Positions 50,050-60,549 of a stretch of 64,000 bases of DNA are shown here, piece by piece. The stretch is from the NCBI GenBank assembly GCA_964036045.1, contig OZ038385.1:682001-746000 (forward strand), written 5' to 3'. The stretch is from Eutreptiella sp. 'Long Island Sound 2002' (Eukaryota; Euglenozoa; Euglenophyceae; Eutreptiales; Eutreptiaceae). Position 1 is the stretch's first letter. Every line of letters starts with the position of its first letter. The notes below the pieces were generated by a model that did no database searches, was not told the origin of the DNA, and worked only from the letters and a program-made list of their open reading frames with translations. The translations under genes were made by a program, and so were the position numbers.

Positions 50050-52551
50050 ATGGATCAAGGAAGAGTGGACGCCGAGGTGAACACAGCGCCAGCGCCAGAA
50101 GCACCGGCAAGGCCGGCGCCTGACGCTGTACCTTCGGTGGAGCCCTTACATGGGCCAATGGATACGGCGGAGGACTCCTTGGATGGCCTCCAGACGGCCT
50201 TTGGGGCCCTGTCGGTGAAGGAAATGGTCTCTCAGCCTCAGCCTGTGAAGAGGAAGAGAGGAAACGAGAGCGAGAAGGATGCTGGAGAAGGAGCAGACGA
50301 AGGAGAGGAGCAAGGGCAAGACCCGACGGATGTCCCTACCTTCGAAGGCGCACCAAGCGCTTCTGGCCTCCATGCATCACCCTCTCCCATAACCACCACA
50401 CTCCCAGCCGCCGCTACATCCACTTCCACAACCAACCAGCCTATGGCAGAGGGCACAGGCTTTACTGGCATGCCTCACTACCCCGCCTATGGCATGGGCC
50501 CACCTACCGCTGCGCTCCTTGAGGCAACTACTGCCAGTGAGCCGGTGGCTTCCAGCTCTGCGCCGCGTTGGTATGCGGCTGACCATCCCCATCCACTCCA
50601 CGCCACTGGAACCTACATGGAAGTTACTGGGTATGCTCCTGGGTGTGCACCTGGGTATGCACCCCTGAGTGGGTTGAGGAGAGGACCAGAGTCTCTGGGA
50701 GGCAGGAGTAGAGGATCGGGAAGATCCTCCAACAGGTCCCTGACGCGGTCGGAGATCAATGAGGTGCTCCGAGGAGCCACTTCGCAAATCGTGAGCGACC
50801 TCACGCAAGAAATCAGGGAGAAACTGCAGCCCCTGATGATCCCGTCCCATGCGTCACCTACGACAGTGGGAATGTCACCCCACCGAGTACAGGCTAACCA
50901 CCTGGCGGCAGGGTTGACGAATACCCTGGGGAGCCTGAGGAGCCGACCGATGCCGACTCCTGCAGCAGTACCGAGAAGTCCATTCGTCCCGAGGACAGCC
51001 CAGCCGCCCTACAGTCACGTGACGAACTCGACGAGGGCCGAGCTGGACCAGCTGGGGCTGACAGCCCTAAGAGCTATGGTGGACGTGGAGCCTTATGGCT
51101 CCAGTGATCTAGGCGGTGACCCCTCCGATGATGGGCCGCCTTCGATGACTTCTTCTTCGCCATCGGATGACGAAGACCCTGAGGACCCCGAGGACCCCAA
51201 GGGTAAGAAGAAGAAGAAGAAGAAGAAGAAGACCCGACGCCCTGAAGGACGCCGAGCTCAGGAGGCGAAGGCCATTGCCACCTCCAAGATAGTGGTGAAC
51301 CTGCCTGAATTCACAGGCAAGGACCTCAGCGAGTTCGCTGAGAACTTTGGCCGGTTCCTACGACTGACCGGCCAAACCCGCGCGAGTGGGCGAGTGAAGT
51401 GCGACCTGCTCCTGCAGTGCTGCAAGACGAAGTACCTGGAGAAGCAGGTCAGGCAGATCGTCACCAACTCCGCCACCTTTGCTGACGTGTTGGTTGCCCT
51501 GGAGAGGCAGTACCCAACCTACGAGACCGACCTCTCCATCAGGGCCGAGATCCAGAACCTGCCCGTGCTGCCGAACAACCCCAAACCCGGCAGGGTCTCC
51601 GAGCTGTTGGCGGACCTTGACCACTGGGCTGGACGACTGACGCCCGGTTCCTACAGCAGCGACGACCTGCTGTTTTGGTTGTGCTCCAAGCTCCCCCGTG
51701 AGCTATGGGACGAGTGCCGTCTGACGGCTGAGCGCAAGGCTAGATCCCTCCGCTACGAGGATCTATGCGTGCTGCTCCTGGAGATGGCGCTGGAGAAGGA
51801 GAGCGACCAACACCTGAACCACTACCGTCCTGGTGGTGGAGGTTCTGGAGGCAAAGGGTACCAAGGGTCCCGACCTGGGCAGGGGACTACCCCCAAACAC
51901 GCCCACGCCCGCCTAATGGAGAACGTGAAGGAGCTATTCTGGTGTGATGCCAGAGATGAACAGGGCCACCTGCAGCATGCCTCCGACTGCGAGCAGCGAG
52001 ACTGCTTTGTTGTCCAGGGGAAGCAGCAGGAAAAGATCACCGGCGCCAAGGTGAAGATGCCGGATCATTACCGCTGCACCATCACGTGTGCATTCTGCGG
52101 TAAGCGGAAGCACTATGAGGACGAGTGCTACCATAAGCAACGCCTATCGGCGAAGCTTAGGGGGGAAGATCCTGGCAAAAGCTCAGGCAAAGGTGGAGGC
52201 AAGGCCAAAGGCAACAACTCCGGCAAGGGCAAGTCGAAAGGACGTGGTCAAGGTGGTCAAGACAAGGGTCAAGGCGGACGAGGAGGAGGCGCTAATCGCC
52301 AGAACGACAACAAGAACAAGGACAAGAACGGAGGTAACCCCAACCCTAATCCAGGGGGGAACTCCGAGCCCTCTGGAGGGCAGTCTGGACCTACCACACG
52401 CTCACAGACGCAGGCCCAGCAAGAACAAGGAGCCAAGCGTGAGCATGAAGGTGGTGACGACGGCAACGCCAAGAAGAGAAGCCGTTTCATGAGGATGGCC
52501 CGCAAATTGCGGAACAAGGGGTTCGAGGTGACCTGTCCCGCGGAATTCTGA
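50050..52551 (+). CDS. gag: Delta Gag
   Basis: 833 residues starting at the first ATG after the leader. The N-terminal 370 residues are Pro/Ser/Gly-rich and acidic, followed by a run of nine lysines at about residue 387 after an Asp/Glu/Pro stretch. The capsid-like region lies at about 415-600 (LPEFTGKDLSEFAENFGRFL, LLLQCCKTKYLEKQV, FWLCSKLPRELWDECR). A classical zinc knuckle CX2CX4HX4C (CAFCGKRKHYEDEC) is at about 681-694, followed by a Lys/Gly/Asn-rich RNA-binding tail. The frame ends in UGA at 52549-52551, and pol continues in the same frame. Confidence 0.94.
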   Translation: MDQGRVDAEVNTAPAPEAPARPAPDAVPSVEPLHGPMDTAEDSLDGLQTAFGALSVKEMVSQPQPVKRKRGNESEKDAGEGADEGEEQGQDPTDVPTFEGAPSASGLHASPSPITTTLPAAATSTSTTNQPMAEGTGFTGMPHYPAYGMGPPTAALLEATTASEPVASSSAPRWYAADHPHPLHATGTYMEVTGYAPGCAPGYAPLSGLRRGPESLGGRSRGSGRSSNRSLTRSEINEVLRGATSQIVSDLTQEIREKLQPLMIPSHASPTTVGMSPHRVQANHLAAGLTNTLGSLRSRPMPTPAAVPRSPFVPRTAQPPYSHVTNSTRAELDQLGLTALRAMVDVEPYGSSDLGGDPSDDGPPSMTSSSPSDDEDPEDPEDPKGKKKKKKKKKTRRPEGRRAQEAKAIATSKIVVNLPEFTGKDLSEFAENFGRFLRLTGQTRASGRVKCDLLLQCCKTKYLEKQVRQIVTNSATFADVLVALERQYPTYETDLSIRAEIQNLPVLPNNPKPGRVSELLADLDHWAGRLTPGSYSSDDLLFWLCSKLPRELWDECRLTAERKARSLRYEDLCVLLLEMALEKESDQHLNHYRPGGGGSGGKGYQGSRPGQGTTPKHAHARLMENVKELFWCDARDEQGHLQHASDCEQRDCFVVQGKQQEKITGAKVKMPDHYRCTITCAFCGKRKHYEDECYHKQRLSAKLRGEDPGKSSGKGGGKAKGNNSGKGKSKGRGQGGQDKGQGGRGGGANRQNDNKNKDKNGGNPNPNPGGNSEPSGGQSGPTTRSQTQAQQEQGAKREHEGGDDGNAKKRSRFMRMARKLRNKGFEVTCPAEF

Positions 52552-52592
52552 CGGGGACGCTCTGGTGGCACCCAAGACCTGGTGTTTTGGGT
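52549..52592 (+). promoter_or_regulatory. Candidate gag-pol readthrough signal of Delta: UGA-CGG plus hairpin
   Basis: The stop is UGA followed by CGG, one of the known leaky contexts (type II, as in several plant RNA viruses). Eighteen bases further is a 9-bp hairpin (52570-52578 with 52584-52592, ACCCAAGAC with GTTTTGGGT, one G-U pair) with a 5-base loop. The pol frame is open from the very next codon and has no ATG before the protease active site. Confidence 0.65.
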
Positions 52593-55500
52593 ACGTATCC
52601 GACTAGGGGGACGTGAATACCTGGGGGTACTGGATACTGGAGCCACAATATCGATAGTGGCCAAGAAAATTTTACCCTGTGGGAGCCTGAAGAACACCAT
52701 GACCACCGCCGCTATACGGATGGGGGATGGACATGTGGTGCACAGCTGCGGGGACTGCGAAGTGGAGGTACCTATGGGCTCCAGGACTATCGCCCATCGG
52801 TTCTTTGTGATGGACACTGATGCCTTCGACTTTGTACTGGGTACTGACTTCTTCGTGCAGCACTCCCAGATACAATCCCTGACGCTGCAAGCGCCCTACC
52901 TCCTGTACGTGGACCACGGCAGTGGCAGAGAGTCTGTGCCACTGGAGCAGTCGGAACATACCTCGAGTTACCTGAGACTATCGAAGGAGGAGCCCTCGAA
53001 CATGATGGCGGCCTCCAAAACTGAGGACTATCAACTATTGGGGGAAGTCCTAGACCAAGGTCTGAAGGAGTTGGGTTACTCTCGAGAAGACCTAAGTGTG
53101 GAACTGTTCGCCAGCGACAAGCAGCATGTACTGGACCTATACTGCAGTAAGGGGAAGAACTGCAGCTACAAATTTTACTGGCCCTCTTTCGGGATGGCCT
53201 ACGGGAACCCCAGATTCAGTGAACTGGGGAAGGTGCTGACCAAGGTGGCCTTGGAACGGTCCCGTATGGCCCTGTGTTCCCCCGATTGGGGAGCCCATGG
53301 GGGCAACGAGTACTGGCGAACCCTCCTTGATAAGCTGACTATCAGCTCTGTGCGGTTACCTGATGAGGCCATCTACGTGCCTCTGGGACGCAAGACGCCC
53401 ATTGGGAAGCCCGGATCGGGGAGTATGCTCAGCGTGGTGGACGGAAGTCTTACCACCATCCCCTGGGAAGACCTGGACCCTACTCTGGTCCAGGCTATAC
53501 AACGAGAAAGCGATGGACTCGCCTTGGGTGACTTGAAGGATCGCCTACGACCTCAAGATGCTGTTGAAACTACACCCGGAGGAGATGAGTACGTCGTGAC
53601 TGACACCAACGCCCCCAACTCTCCCTGTCATGTACCTGTTCCTGATGGAGTCTCTGAGTGTGGACTATCTGAGCTACCTAGCTCTATCCACTCAGACGAC
53701 GAAACTGAGCACGACGCCTTCTTCGTGCAGACTGCGGTGGAAGAAGTGGAGAACGCCGAGTACGTCGCCCCACTAAAACCCCTACTCTCCATGAGGGTGG
53801 AAGACCCCGTGGATGAAGAGCTGGACCCTCGATCCAGGCTCAGGGAGTATGTGGATTCCAAGAGGAAGTTGGTGGCGAAAAAGCTATGCTACGCGAAGCC
53901 TACCCGCAGCTCATGGCCACTGAAGCAAGGACGGATGGGAGACCTATCCCAACTGAAGGAGGACCTCGAACAGAAGATCACCACCTGGCAAAGGGAGGTA
54001 GATCTCAAGCTCATGAAGAGCGTATGGGGTGCCCATGTGAGGACCCCAGAGGAGGACAACCTCTCGGAGGAATGTGTATGTGAACCCCCTAAAGCGTGCC
54101 TATGTTGCCATCGTCCACCGGAGATGGTTGAGCAAGACCTTCTGTATGCCTACCAAGGGCTGAAGGATGCTACCGCGGGCGAAGAGTCGGTGGAGGATCA
54201 CCTCCCGACGTCTATTCAAGGGGCAAGCAACTTACACTCCGACGAGGACATGGAGGACAAGATCAAGGTACTGGACCCGCGGGTGCAAAAGCTGATAAGG
54301 ACCTATCTGGAGGTGTTCGGAGAACTACCCCCTCCAGCCTCATGCGACAAGCTGGTACAGATGGACCTCAAGCTGAAACCCGAGTTCGTGGGTCACAAGA
54401 TTCGGAGGAGACCCTATCCAGCTCCTAAAGAGCAGGCCGACGAGATTGAGCGACAGATACAAGAATGTATCGACGCTGGCCTAGTCCTGGAGTACAAGGA
54501 TGGGGACTACCCCCTACACTGCAGCCCCTGTTTCCTGGTGGCTAAACCTGGGTCTACAGCCAAACGGCTGGTAGTGGACTATGGAGAGCTGAACAAGAAG
54601 ACGCTGAACCACTCAGGGTCCATTCCCAATATGGAGTCTACCCTGGAGAAGATAGCCTCCTGTCGCTACAAGACCAAGATGGACAAGCGAAGTGGATTCT
54701 GGCAAGTGGACCTGACGCCCAACGCGCAGGAACTACTGGCCTTCATCACCCCTCAGGGGAGGGTATTCAAGTGGAAGGTCATGCCATTCGGCGTGGCTAA
54801 CGCCCCCGCTCTGTTCCAAGAGCTGATGAACAAGATCTTGTCCATCCTACGAAGGAGACCTAAGGTGCAGGAGCTCATATCCCGTGGGGCCCAGATGGAG
54901 GCTCACATCGACGATGTATGCCTCGGGACCAATACCCAGGAGGATCACCTAATCCTCTTGGGTGAGTTCTTTGCGGTCTGCCAGGAGAACCACACACGAC
55001 TCAAGCTGGAGAAGTGTGAGTTCATGCAGGAGATCATGCAGTACCTGGGGTTTGACGTTGGCTATGGGTGGTGGACCCCAGCGGCCTCTAAGGCCAAACC
55101 CCTGATGGATGCCAAGGTACGACACGAAGACCCCAAGAAAAGACTTCATGATGTACGCAGTTTCATTGGCGCGTGCAACTTCTATCGCCGCCACATCAAA
55201 AAGTTCACCTACACCAGCGCGGTACTGACTGACTTGATCAAGAAGAGTACTACTTGGCGCTGGGGCCCACAAGAGCAACAAGCGTTTGACGAGCTCAAAG
55301 ACAAGGTAGCCAACGCTAAGTGCTTGGGCGTGCCTAGGGCACAGGGGGAGATTATCCTGGTGACCGACGCCAGCAATGTGGGCGGTGGTGGAACGTTGTT
55401 CCAGTGGCAAGCACTAGAGAAGGAGGAGTTCGACTCGGCCATTTCCCAATGGGGGACGGAAGGTCTCAACAGAGATGGAACCCTCAAGCACAGCTACCCT

Positions 55501-57480
55501 GACGACAAGTGGGTCCTAGTACCTCTGGGCCACTGGAACTGGAAGTGGAACCAGGCCAGGGGGAACTACTCCACCTATGAGCAGGAACTGCTCGCGGGTA
55601 TGCTGGTGCTATCCTCACAAGCACGACTGTTGGGGAGTAACCCTGTGGTCTGGCTATGCGACCAAGAACCGGTCCGCAGTTTCCAGAAGGGCCCCCCACC
55701 TGAGAAGGCCAAGCTACGTCGCTGGTGGACCTACCTCAGTCAACTACGGCTGACGGTACACCATATCCAGGGAGTGAAGAACGAGTGTGCCGACTACATC
55801 AGCCGCAACAACTTCGACGCCCTGATTGGTGCCCGGTCTGAAGCGCTGGCTAAGGAAGCGTTCAGCCGTATGGACGTACACCTGGACCTGAACATGACCA
55901 TGATATGCCCCCTGGATGGACTCCAACAATCGGAGTACCTACAGGAGTTTGGGGATATCTACCGGCGCCTGGAGAAACGCCTTGAACCCCTCCTGGTCAA
56001 CCAAGACCAGTGGAAGCGGGACAAGAGCTACCTCTGGCACGAGGACCGCATCGTGGTGCCTAGTGACCGAGTCCCAGCGCTGCTGAAGTGGACCCATGAG
56101 TCCAGTGGTCATGTGGGTGCTGACCGTACCCTGAGGCTGTTCAAGCAGTGGTTCCACACTACGTGGACTGACGACCAGCTGCGGAAGACGCTCCTGCCTA
56201 TCGTGGACAAGTGCCCGTGCAGGTCCTGTAAACCAGGGGATATCAGGGACAGAGGTCTCTACTCGACCCTGCCCATCCCTCACTGTGCTAACAGTGTTCT
56301 ATACGTGGACTACACGGAGATGCCGAAGTTCGGGGGCTATGACTTCGCCCTCGTGGTAACCTGTGAGTTGAGCAGGTTTACCAGGGTGTTCCAATGTACC
56401 AAGCACATTACCGGAGAGGAGACTATCAAGATACTCCTGGAGGAGTGGTTTTGTGTCTATGGGGCGCCCAAGGAGATCAACTCCGATGAGGACGTACGAG
56501 TACGCTCAGATACTGGCTGGTACAAGAGGGTCTTGAGGTCCCTCAATGTCCAGGTGTCTACGGGGATTCCCTACTCTCACACGAGCAACCCCCTATGTGA
56601 GCGACAGATTCGTGTCCTGAAGGAGAACGTCAGGATATGGTGCAAAACTGAACGCACCAGAGACTGGGTGAGACTACTCCCCGTCATATCCTTGATGATG
56701 AACTCTCAAGAGAGTTCAGCTACTGGCTACTCGCCACATGAGCTATTCATGGTGCGCCCGGCGTGGTTCCTACATGCCCCCTATCCAGAGGACACCCATT
56801 CTGCTGTGGGTGAGTGGGTCCAAGAGCAACAAGCGAGGGTGGACAAGGCCAAGGCTATGCTCCAGAGAGTGAGGGAGCGTCAGTGGAACAAAAAGAACAA
56901 GCACCGAGTACCGGCCACCTACCAAGAGGGGGACTGGGTGCTGGTGCACCACAGTCGACTACCCGCCTGGCCTCGCTCTACCAGCGATGACCCATACTTC
57001 GGGCCGTACAAGATTCTATCTGTGGATGGTCACCGTATCACGGTGCGGTGTTCTCCCCGTCTAGGGGGGACCCTGGTGTGCGCCGCTCAACACCTGAAGC
57101 GCTACCATGATCCTGAAGACCTCTGTGGGGAGGAGTGGGAGCTGAACGACGAGGAAATCGCCGCTCTGGACCTACAAGGGGCTGCCAGCCCTATGGAAGT
57201 TGAAGGTGAACTCCCCGACATGAACGCCGAGGAGATGGCTAAGGAGGGCTTCTACCTGGTGAAGTCTGTCCTACGCCACCGCTATCGCCAGGGTTGGCGC
57301 TTCCTCACCCTCTGGGAAGGGTTTGGAGTCGAAGAGGCCACCTGGGATCCCTTCTCTGCATTTGTTCTACCTGAGGGACGCCTAAACTCAGTTCTGGTTG
57401 ACTACTTGTCCGAGAACAACCTTGGTGAGTTACTGAGGCTCGCTGAGGCGCTTGCCTCCAAGACTAAAGCTAGGGACTGA
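52552..57480 (+). CDS. pol: Delta Pol polyprotein (protease, RT, RNase H, integrase, chromodomain)
   Basis: About 1642 codons, open from the codon after the gag UGA; the first ATG lies after the protease motif LGVLDTGATISIVAK. RT motifs are RLVVDYGELNKK, KMDKRSGFWQVDL, VMPFGVANAPALFQ and a catalytic AHIDDVCL, where the usual Tyr is His. RNase H shows VTDASNVGGGGTLF, YSTYEQELLAGM and CDQEPVRSF. Integrase has HESSGH with CPCRSC, then DDE at YVDYTEM, NSDEDVRV and LCERQIRVLKEN, and the ATGYSPHELFM motif. The C-terminal chromodomain is YLVKSVLRHRYRQGWRFLTL to ATWDPFSAF. No frameshift or extra stop is present. It is diverged from the Alpha, Beta and Gamma pols. Confidence 0.95.
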   Translation, partial: RGRSGGTQDLVFWVRIRLGGREYLGVLDTGATISIVAKKILPCGSLKNTMTTAAIRMGDGHVVHSCGDCEVEVPMGSRTIAHRFFVMDTDAFDFVLGTDFFVQHSQIQSLTLQAPYLLYVDHGSGRESVPLEQSEHTSSYLRLSKEEPSNMMAASKTEDYQLLGEVLDQGLKELGYSREDLSVELFASDKQHVLDLYCSKGKNCSYKFYWPSFGMAYGNPRFSELGKVLTKVALERSRMALCSPDWGAHGGNEYWRTLLDKLTISSVRLPDEAIYVPLGRKTPIGKPGSGSMLSVVDGSLTTIPWEDLDPTLVQAIQRESDGLALGDLKDRLRPQDAVETTPGGDEYVVTDTNAPNSPCHVPVPDGVSECGLSELPSSIHSDDETEHDAFFVQTAVEEVENAEYVAPLKPLLSMRVEDPVDEELDPRSRLREYVDSKRKLVAKKLCYAKPTRSSWPLKQGRMGDLSQLKEDLEQKITTWQREVDLKLMKSVWGAHVRTPEEDNLSEECVCEPPKACLCCHRPPEMVEQDLLYAYQGLKDATAGEESVEDHLPTSIQGASNLHSDEDMEDKIKVLDPRVQKLIRTYLEVFGELPPPASCDKLVQMDLKLKPEFVGHKIRRRPYPAPKEQADEIERQIQECIDAGLVLEYKDGDYPLHCSPCFLVAKPGSTAKRLVVDYGELNKKTLNHSGSIPNMESTLEKIASCRYKTKMDKRSGFWQVDLTPNAQELLAFITPQGRVFKWKVMPFGVANAPALFQELMNKILSILRRRPKVQELISRGAQMEAHIDDVCLGTNTQEDHLILLGEFFAVCQENHTRLKLEKCEFMQEIMQYLGFDVGYGWWTPAASKAKPLMDAKVRHEDPKKRLHDVRSFIGACNFYRRHIKKFTYTSAVLTDLIKKSTTWRWGPQEQQAFDELKDKVANAKCLGVPRAQGEIILVTDASNVGGGGTLFQWQALEKEEFDSAISQWGTEGLNRDGTLKHSYPDDKWVLVPLGHWNWKWNQARGNYSTYEQELLAGMLVLSSQARLLGSNPVVWLCDQEPVRSFQKGPPPEKAKLRRWWTYLSQLRLTVHHIQGVKNECADYISRNNFDALIGARSEALAKEAFSRMDVHLDLNMTMICPLDGLQQSEYLQEFGDIYRRLEKRLEPLLVNQDQWKRDKSYLWHEDRIVVPSDRVPALLKWTHESSGHVGADRTLRLFKQWFHTTWTDDQLRKTLLPIVDKCPCRSCKPGDIRDRGLYSTLPIPHCANSVLYVDYTEMPKFGGYDFALVVTCELSRFTRVFQCTKHITGEETIKILLEEWFCVYGAPKEINSDEDVRVRSDTGWYKRVLRSLNVQVSTGIPYSHTSNPLCERQIRVLKENVRIWCKTERTRDWVRLLPVISLMMNSQESSATGYSPHELFMVRPAWFLHAPYPEDTHSAVGEWVQEQQARVDKAKAMLQRVRERQWNKKNKHRVPATYQEGDWVLVHHSRLPAWPRSTSDDPYFGPYKILSVDGHRITVRCSPRLGGTLVCAAQHLKRYHDPEDLCGEEWELNDEEIAALDLQGAASPMEVEGELPDMNAEEMAKEGFYLVKSVLRHRYRQGWRFLTLWEGFGVEEATWDPFSAFVLPEGRLNSVLVDYLSENNLGELLRLAEALASKTKARD

Positions 57481-59740
57481 ACCTTACCCTTACCTGCCAA
57501 AGCGTATGTGTGAGTGTGCTAGTCCTAAGGTCCTGAGAGCAAGCCGCAGAAGTGGTGTCCTAATTATACACAAGTCTGCGCCCTTGCTAAACCTGGAGGG
57601 TTGGCTTATTGATGCCACGGGGTACGCCCCGGGTCTCCCCTCCCCTATGCGCCCAATTTCTGTGCTGGCGCAAAACCTTGGGGGAATACCCAGAGTGTTA
57701 ATCCAGGTATTGTTTTCCCTACCTACCTGTCTACTAAAGGGAGGGGTGGCCAAAAGCTATGAAGGCATGCAAAACGCCTGTTTGCTATGTGGCCAAAACA
57801 CTAACCTAACCCACTGTCACAGCCCACCAACCCAGCTAAAATTGCAGGAAAAGGGTGGGACAGTGACACGCCCCCTACAGGTCCTACACACCCTACAGTG
57901 GCACCATGCTGGTGGGCGAGCGCTGGGCAACTGGCTCTAGCCCCCACGCAGGACTACCACTCCTACACGCACACTCTACTTGGCGTTGTGAAGAGGAAGT
58001 TCTCGAGGGTCCTAGCGACCCACCTGTGAAATGACAAGAGAACACAGCGCTGCTAAGCAACTGTGGCCTCACAGGGGACGCCACAACGCGTTTCCCCTGC
58101 AAGGGCTTGGAGGGAAGGAGTGCTCTCGTGTGCAAGGCGCAGATGTCGATGAAGTCGGACTCCCTGCTCTGCCACAGGCGGAGCGGAGTTACTTGTTTGT
58201 GTGATCTGCGCCCCTGTTTAGCAGGGCATTAAAAAATGCTGCTGCACCACTCACCCTACCTGCCCACCTGTAAAACAAAGACAAATGAAAGGGCGTTTGC
58301 GGCGGAGGAACCAAGGCACACTCCAGGTATTATACCCTTCTCAGTGTGCCCTATAATACACTGTCCGCAAACACGCTGCATGGAGCAGCTACCCTTATCA
58401 AGCAAGCAAGCGTTAAGGGACTCCTCAGGTTCTCTTAAAGAACGTACCGAGGAGCCCCTGGGTAGCCTAAACAAGGTTTACCGTGCGCACTTCGCGTGGC
58501 CTACCCTTTAATGCGTGTGTGCATGCACGACTATGCACAATCACGTTGGGCAAACCTGCCCATCTCCACAACAATCTTGACTCCACCAGGGGGTGGCCCC
58601 GCCTGGGCGTACCTACATTACCTACCGCTGGGAAGTGAAGCAAGGAGAGAAAACAAAAGGGGCGCACGCGAAGAACGTTGCTATGCACTTGTGTGTATGA
58701 CTAATCACCCTGATCTGACCGCTAATCATCTGCAATCTTTGTAATCAATCCCTCTACCGCGCCCTATCGTGGTTATCGTTGTTAACGCTGCTACACGACT
58801 CGTTCACGGAGACACGAGACGAGCAATGTGTATGCGGCATGCAAGACGAGCATACCTGTAGTTTATACCTGATTCATTGAAGTCTTTTCAATCGATTTTC
58901 GAATTCTTGAATTCTTGAAGCTTCTATTAGTGTGGGTGGAATCTGTATGTTTGTTTATTAATGTGTGTCTCGTCATTTTCAAGACTACGTGATACATACG
59001 TTTATAATTCCATTATTTTTCCATTTTCCGGCGCTTCGCTAGGAGCCGCTCCTGCGCGCCGCCATTTTATGCGTATGAATTTCTGGACTTAGAAAATCCA
59101 GAGATGACTATAATTTCTATAAAAATGTGCCTTTGATGCACAATTGGATTCTACTCAGGTGTGTCGTTTCAGAAAAATTCTAGGCCGTCATTTGACGGAT
59201 TTTGGTGTCGTCGCTTCGTTTTTGCGTGGATTCGTCCATAATTCTCCCATTCCTGCCTCTGCAGATACCCACGCGCAGCCTCGCTGAGTAGGCCGTGTTC
59301 GGGCCGAAACGCAGGTGCCTGGAGAGACTGAGCAGAACCAAGACCCCACCAAGGGGCAAATTAATTTCTTTTCGACTCCCTACGCCCTAAGACAGGTCAC
59401 AGGTCGCCAGCAGGTTTACGAGAACCCATGCGAGTGTGTATAATATGTCTTGCGTTTGGGTTGTGTCGACGCTGCGTCTTGGAGGAAGGGATGCATATGC
59501 ACATGTTTGGCATGCTCCCAATCTAACCCAACCAAGCCACAGGAGCCCCGGCAGCGCCAAGAGCGCTGAGTCTTCTGTAGGAAACTGTACAATCAGAGCA
59601 GCAAAAGGACGCCAGCCATGGTGAGCGTCCATTTTTCAGTGTGAGGGAGACTGTAGGTATTTTAAAGTAGATGTGGAAACCAAGGAAAGGCCAAGAAAAA
59701 TTCCCTTTTTCCTAAAATGCGACAGTGGTGGCCACCACAG
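57481..59740 (+). other. Delta 3' noncoding region
   Basis: 2.26 kb between the pol stop and the polypurine tract, with no convincing open frame on either strand. The base composition changes from GC-balanced near pol to AT-rich after about 58740. The length is unusual for a retrotransposon 3' region, and I cannot see what it carries. Confidence 0.6.
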
Positions 59741-59751
59741 CACAAGGGGGG
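59741..59751 (+). promoter_or_regulatory. Delta polypurine tract
   Basis: CACAAGGGGGG directly precedes the 3' LTR (starting AGTAAG at 59752). Confidence 0.8.
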
Positions 59752-60549
59752 AGTAAGAAAAAGTGCTTTTCCATTGCTTTGGGACATACTCTAGTTGTAT
59801 TAGAGATGCACTGAGCATCCATGCATTTTTATCTTAGTATTGGTCCAGCCAAAAGTGGTGAGAACACATTTTGACCTATGGAACCAAACACCCAATCAGG
59901 ATATGGAGTGGACCCCTTAATCCCCTTTCAATCAGAAGTAAAACATCTTTTCCTGAGTTGACTGAGCACTGACATACCTAAGGTAGAACCTATGAATTTA
60001 TCTATGTTTTTCCATGAATACTTATCTGCCCTAGTGGTATGCACCATAGGGGGTTAGGCACCTCTTTTTGAGAGGTCCTGGGTTCAATTCCTGGTCAGCC
60101 TAACTAAGTAGGAAGATCCCATGTGACATGGCAGTGACCTCATCGCCACATACCATGCCACCTCAGCACATATGGGACCCAAAACAAAGAGTGCACATCT
60201 CCTAAGATGGCACTATGAGGAGAGAGTGATCCTGAGGCAGTTTTCTAACTCTTTTCCCAAAACATTTCAGCTATCTCTGTGAATATGCATTCATTTGTAT
60301 CCTGAGCTGCAGTTTCTGTGAATATCTAATCATCTTTCACTGTTTACACTGCAGCCCTTCATGCTTTGATCCTGGATTACCTTCTCCTTGCATACTATTG
60401 GCTTGGGCTATCCTGGATTGAGTTGGCTTTACTGTATTTCAACAAACAAAAGCTTTTCATCATCCAAAACCAGCAGCAGGACACCCTACAGCAACAACAA
60501 GCAGCAGGAGAAGCAAAAACACAGTGCTGAAAACACTATAAACTTTTCT
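59752..60549 (+). repeat. Delta 3' LTR
   Basis: 798 bp, identical to the 5' LTR except for three transitions. It is followed by the GTTTG duplication at 60550-60554. Confidence 0.95.

Larger units (their letters stand above)
49154..60549 (+). mobile_element. Delta: complete, recent Ty3/gypsy chromodomain retrotransposon
   Basis: This 11.4-kb + strand element has 798-bp LTRs (49154-49951 and 59752-60549) that differ at only 3 positions, a 5-bp target duplication, an iMet-like primer-binding site, intact gag and pol in one frame separated by UGA, a 2.3-kb 3' noncoding region and a polypurine tract. It sits in a 184-bp tandem array inside the TIR unit. It is the youngest insertion in the window and a candidate for present activity. 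Confidence 0.96.

Noticed and set aside
57452-57940. 162-residue frame after Delta pol, considered as an env-like or accessory gene
   Set aside because: It overlaps the end of pol, has no signal peptide or membrane segment and no recognisable motif. Probably chance.
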